Under the pieces are notes generated by a model that was given only the letters and a program-made list of their open reading frames with translations, had not been told where the DNA came from and did not search any database. The position numbers and the translations under genes are program-made. From Planctomycetota bacterium (lineage in GTDB: Bacteria > Planctomycetota > Phycisphaerae > Sedimentisphaerales > Anaerohalosphaeraceae), in the NCBI GenBank assembly GCA_012519365.1, contig JAAYQH010000461.1, forward strand, positions 1 through 5,627: DNA of 5,627 nucleotides, read 5' to 3'. Shown one piece after another: positions 5,556-5,627 of the stretch; position 1 is the first letter of the stretch; each line of letters opens with the position of its first letter.

Positions 5556-5584
5556 CTTCTTATAAGCATGGTGCTTATAAGGAG
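5556..5584 (+). promoter_or_regulatory. Leader hairpin sequestering the Shine-Dalgarno of the next gene
   Basis: CTTCTTATAAGC (5556-5567) pairs with GCTTATAAGGAG (5573-5584) around the loop ATGGT, giving 12 consecutive pairs with one G-U. The complete Shine-Dalgarno AAGGAG (5579-5584) lies in the 3' arm, so the folded form should block ribosome binding. Each arm also contains the 8-bp palindrome CTTATAAG, at 5559-5566 and 5574-5581, so a DNA-binding dimer is an alternative explanation. Confidence 0.65.
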
Positions 5585-5591
5585 AATCGCT

Positions 5592-5627
5592 ATGGATATT
5601 GCACAGATTAAAGGTATTGGTAAAGAA
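5592..5627 (+). CDS. Start of an unidentified gene (first 12 codons only)
   Basis: ATG 5592 is preceded by AAGGAG at 5579-5584 with 7-nt spacing, the best ribosome-binding site in the window. Only MDIAQIKGIGKE is visible before the edge. IKGIG resembles the core of a helix-hairpin-helix DNA-binding motif, but 12 residues cannot identify a family. An in-frame ATG at 5568 would add eight residues, but it lies in the hairpin loop without its own Shine-Dalgarno. The strong -10, the A/T-tract element and the masked ribosome site suggest a gene that is strongly transcribed and controlled at translation. Confidence 0.7.
   Translation, partial: MDIAQIKGIGKE

Overview
This window looks like an ordinary chromosomal stretch from an anaerobic or facultatively anaerobic bacterium. 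It holds four complete genes and two partial ones, plus one unusually large, structured intergenic region. The anaerobe inference rests on a clear HydE gene, the radical-SAM maturase of [FeFe]-hydrogenase. A planctomycete-like (Phycisphaerae) source is only a guess from the gene style. Nothing here is a phage, transposon, CRISPR array, tRNA or rRNA.

Left part (1-1369, + strand): the C-terminal end of PanB (ketopantoate hydroxymethyltransferase, coenzyme A pathway). It overlaps by 4 bp a GT4-like glycosyltransferase that lacks the first Glu of the EX7E motif and the usual Arg/Lys pair. Middle left (1380-2444, - strand): hydE, converging on the glycosyltransferase with only 10 bp between stop codons. 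A 434-bp gap (2445-2878) carries divergent control signals for hydE and purC, including operator-like dyads and leader hairpins. Middle right: purC (2879-3778, + strand), the long ~300-residue form of SAICAR synthase. It converges on an HD-domain phosphohydrolase (3880-4704, - strand).

Right part (4705-5591): about 890 bp without a convincing protein gene, with many structured elements. In order these are: a probable promoter for the HD gene; three closely spaced hairpins, one of them a good Rho-independent terminator pointing left with no gene feeding it (a candidate small RNA); an isolated near-perfect 16-bp hairpin; and a block of helically phased A/T tracts directly upstream of a perfect TATAAT. 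The roughly 95-nt leader that follows ends in a 12-bp hairpin that buries the whole Shine-Dalgarno of a new gene starting at 5592, of which only 12 codons are visible.

The coding genes belong to unrelated housekeeping or energy pathways (pantothenate, H-cluster assembly, purines) and do not form one functional system. The most interesting material is the regulatory architecture in front of the gene at 5592.
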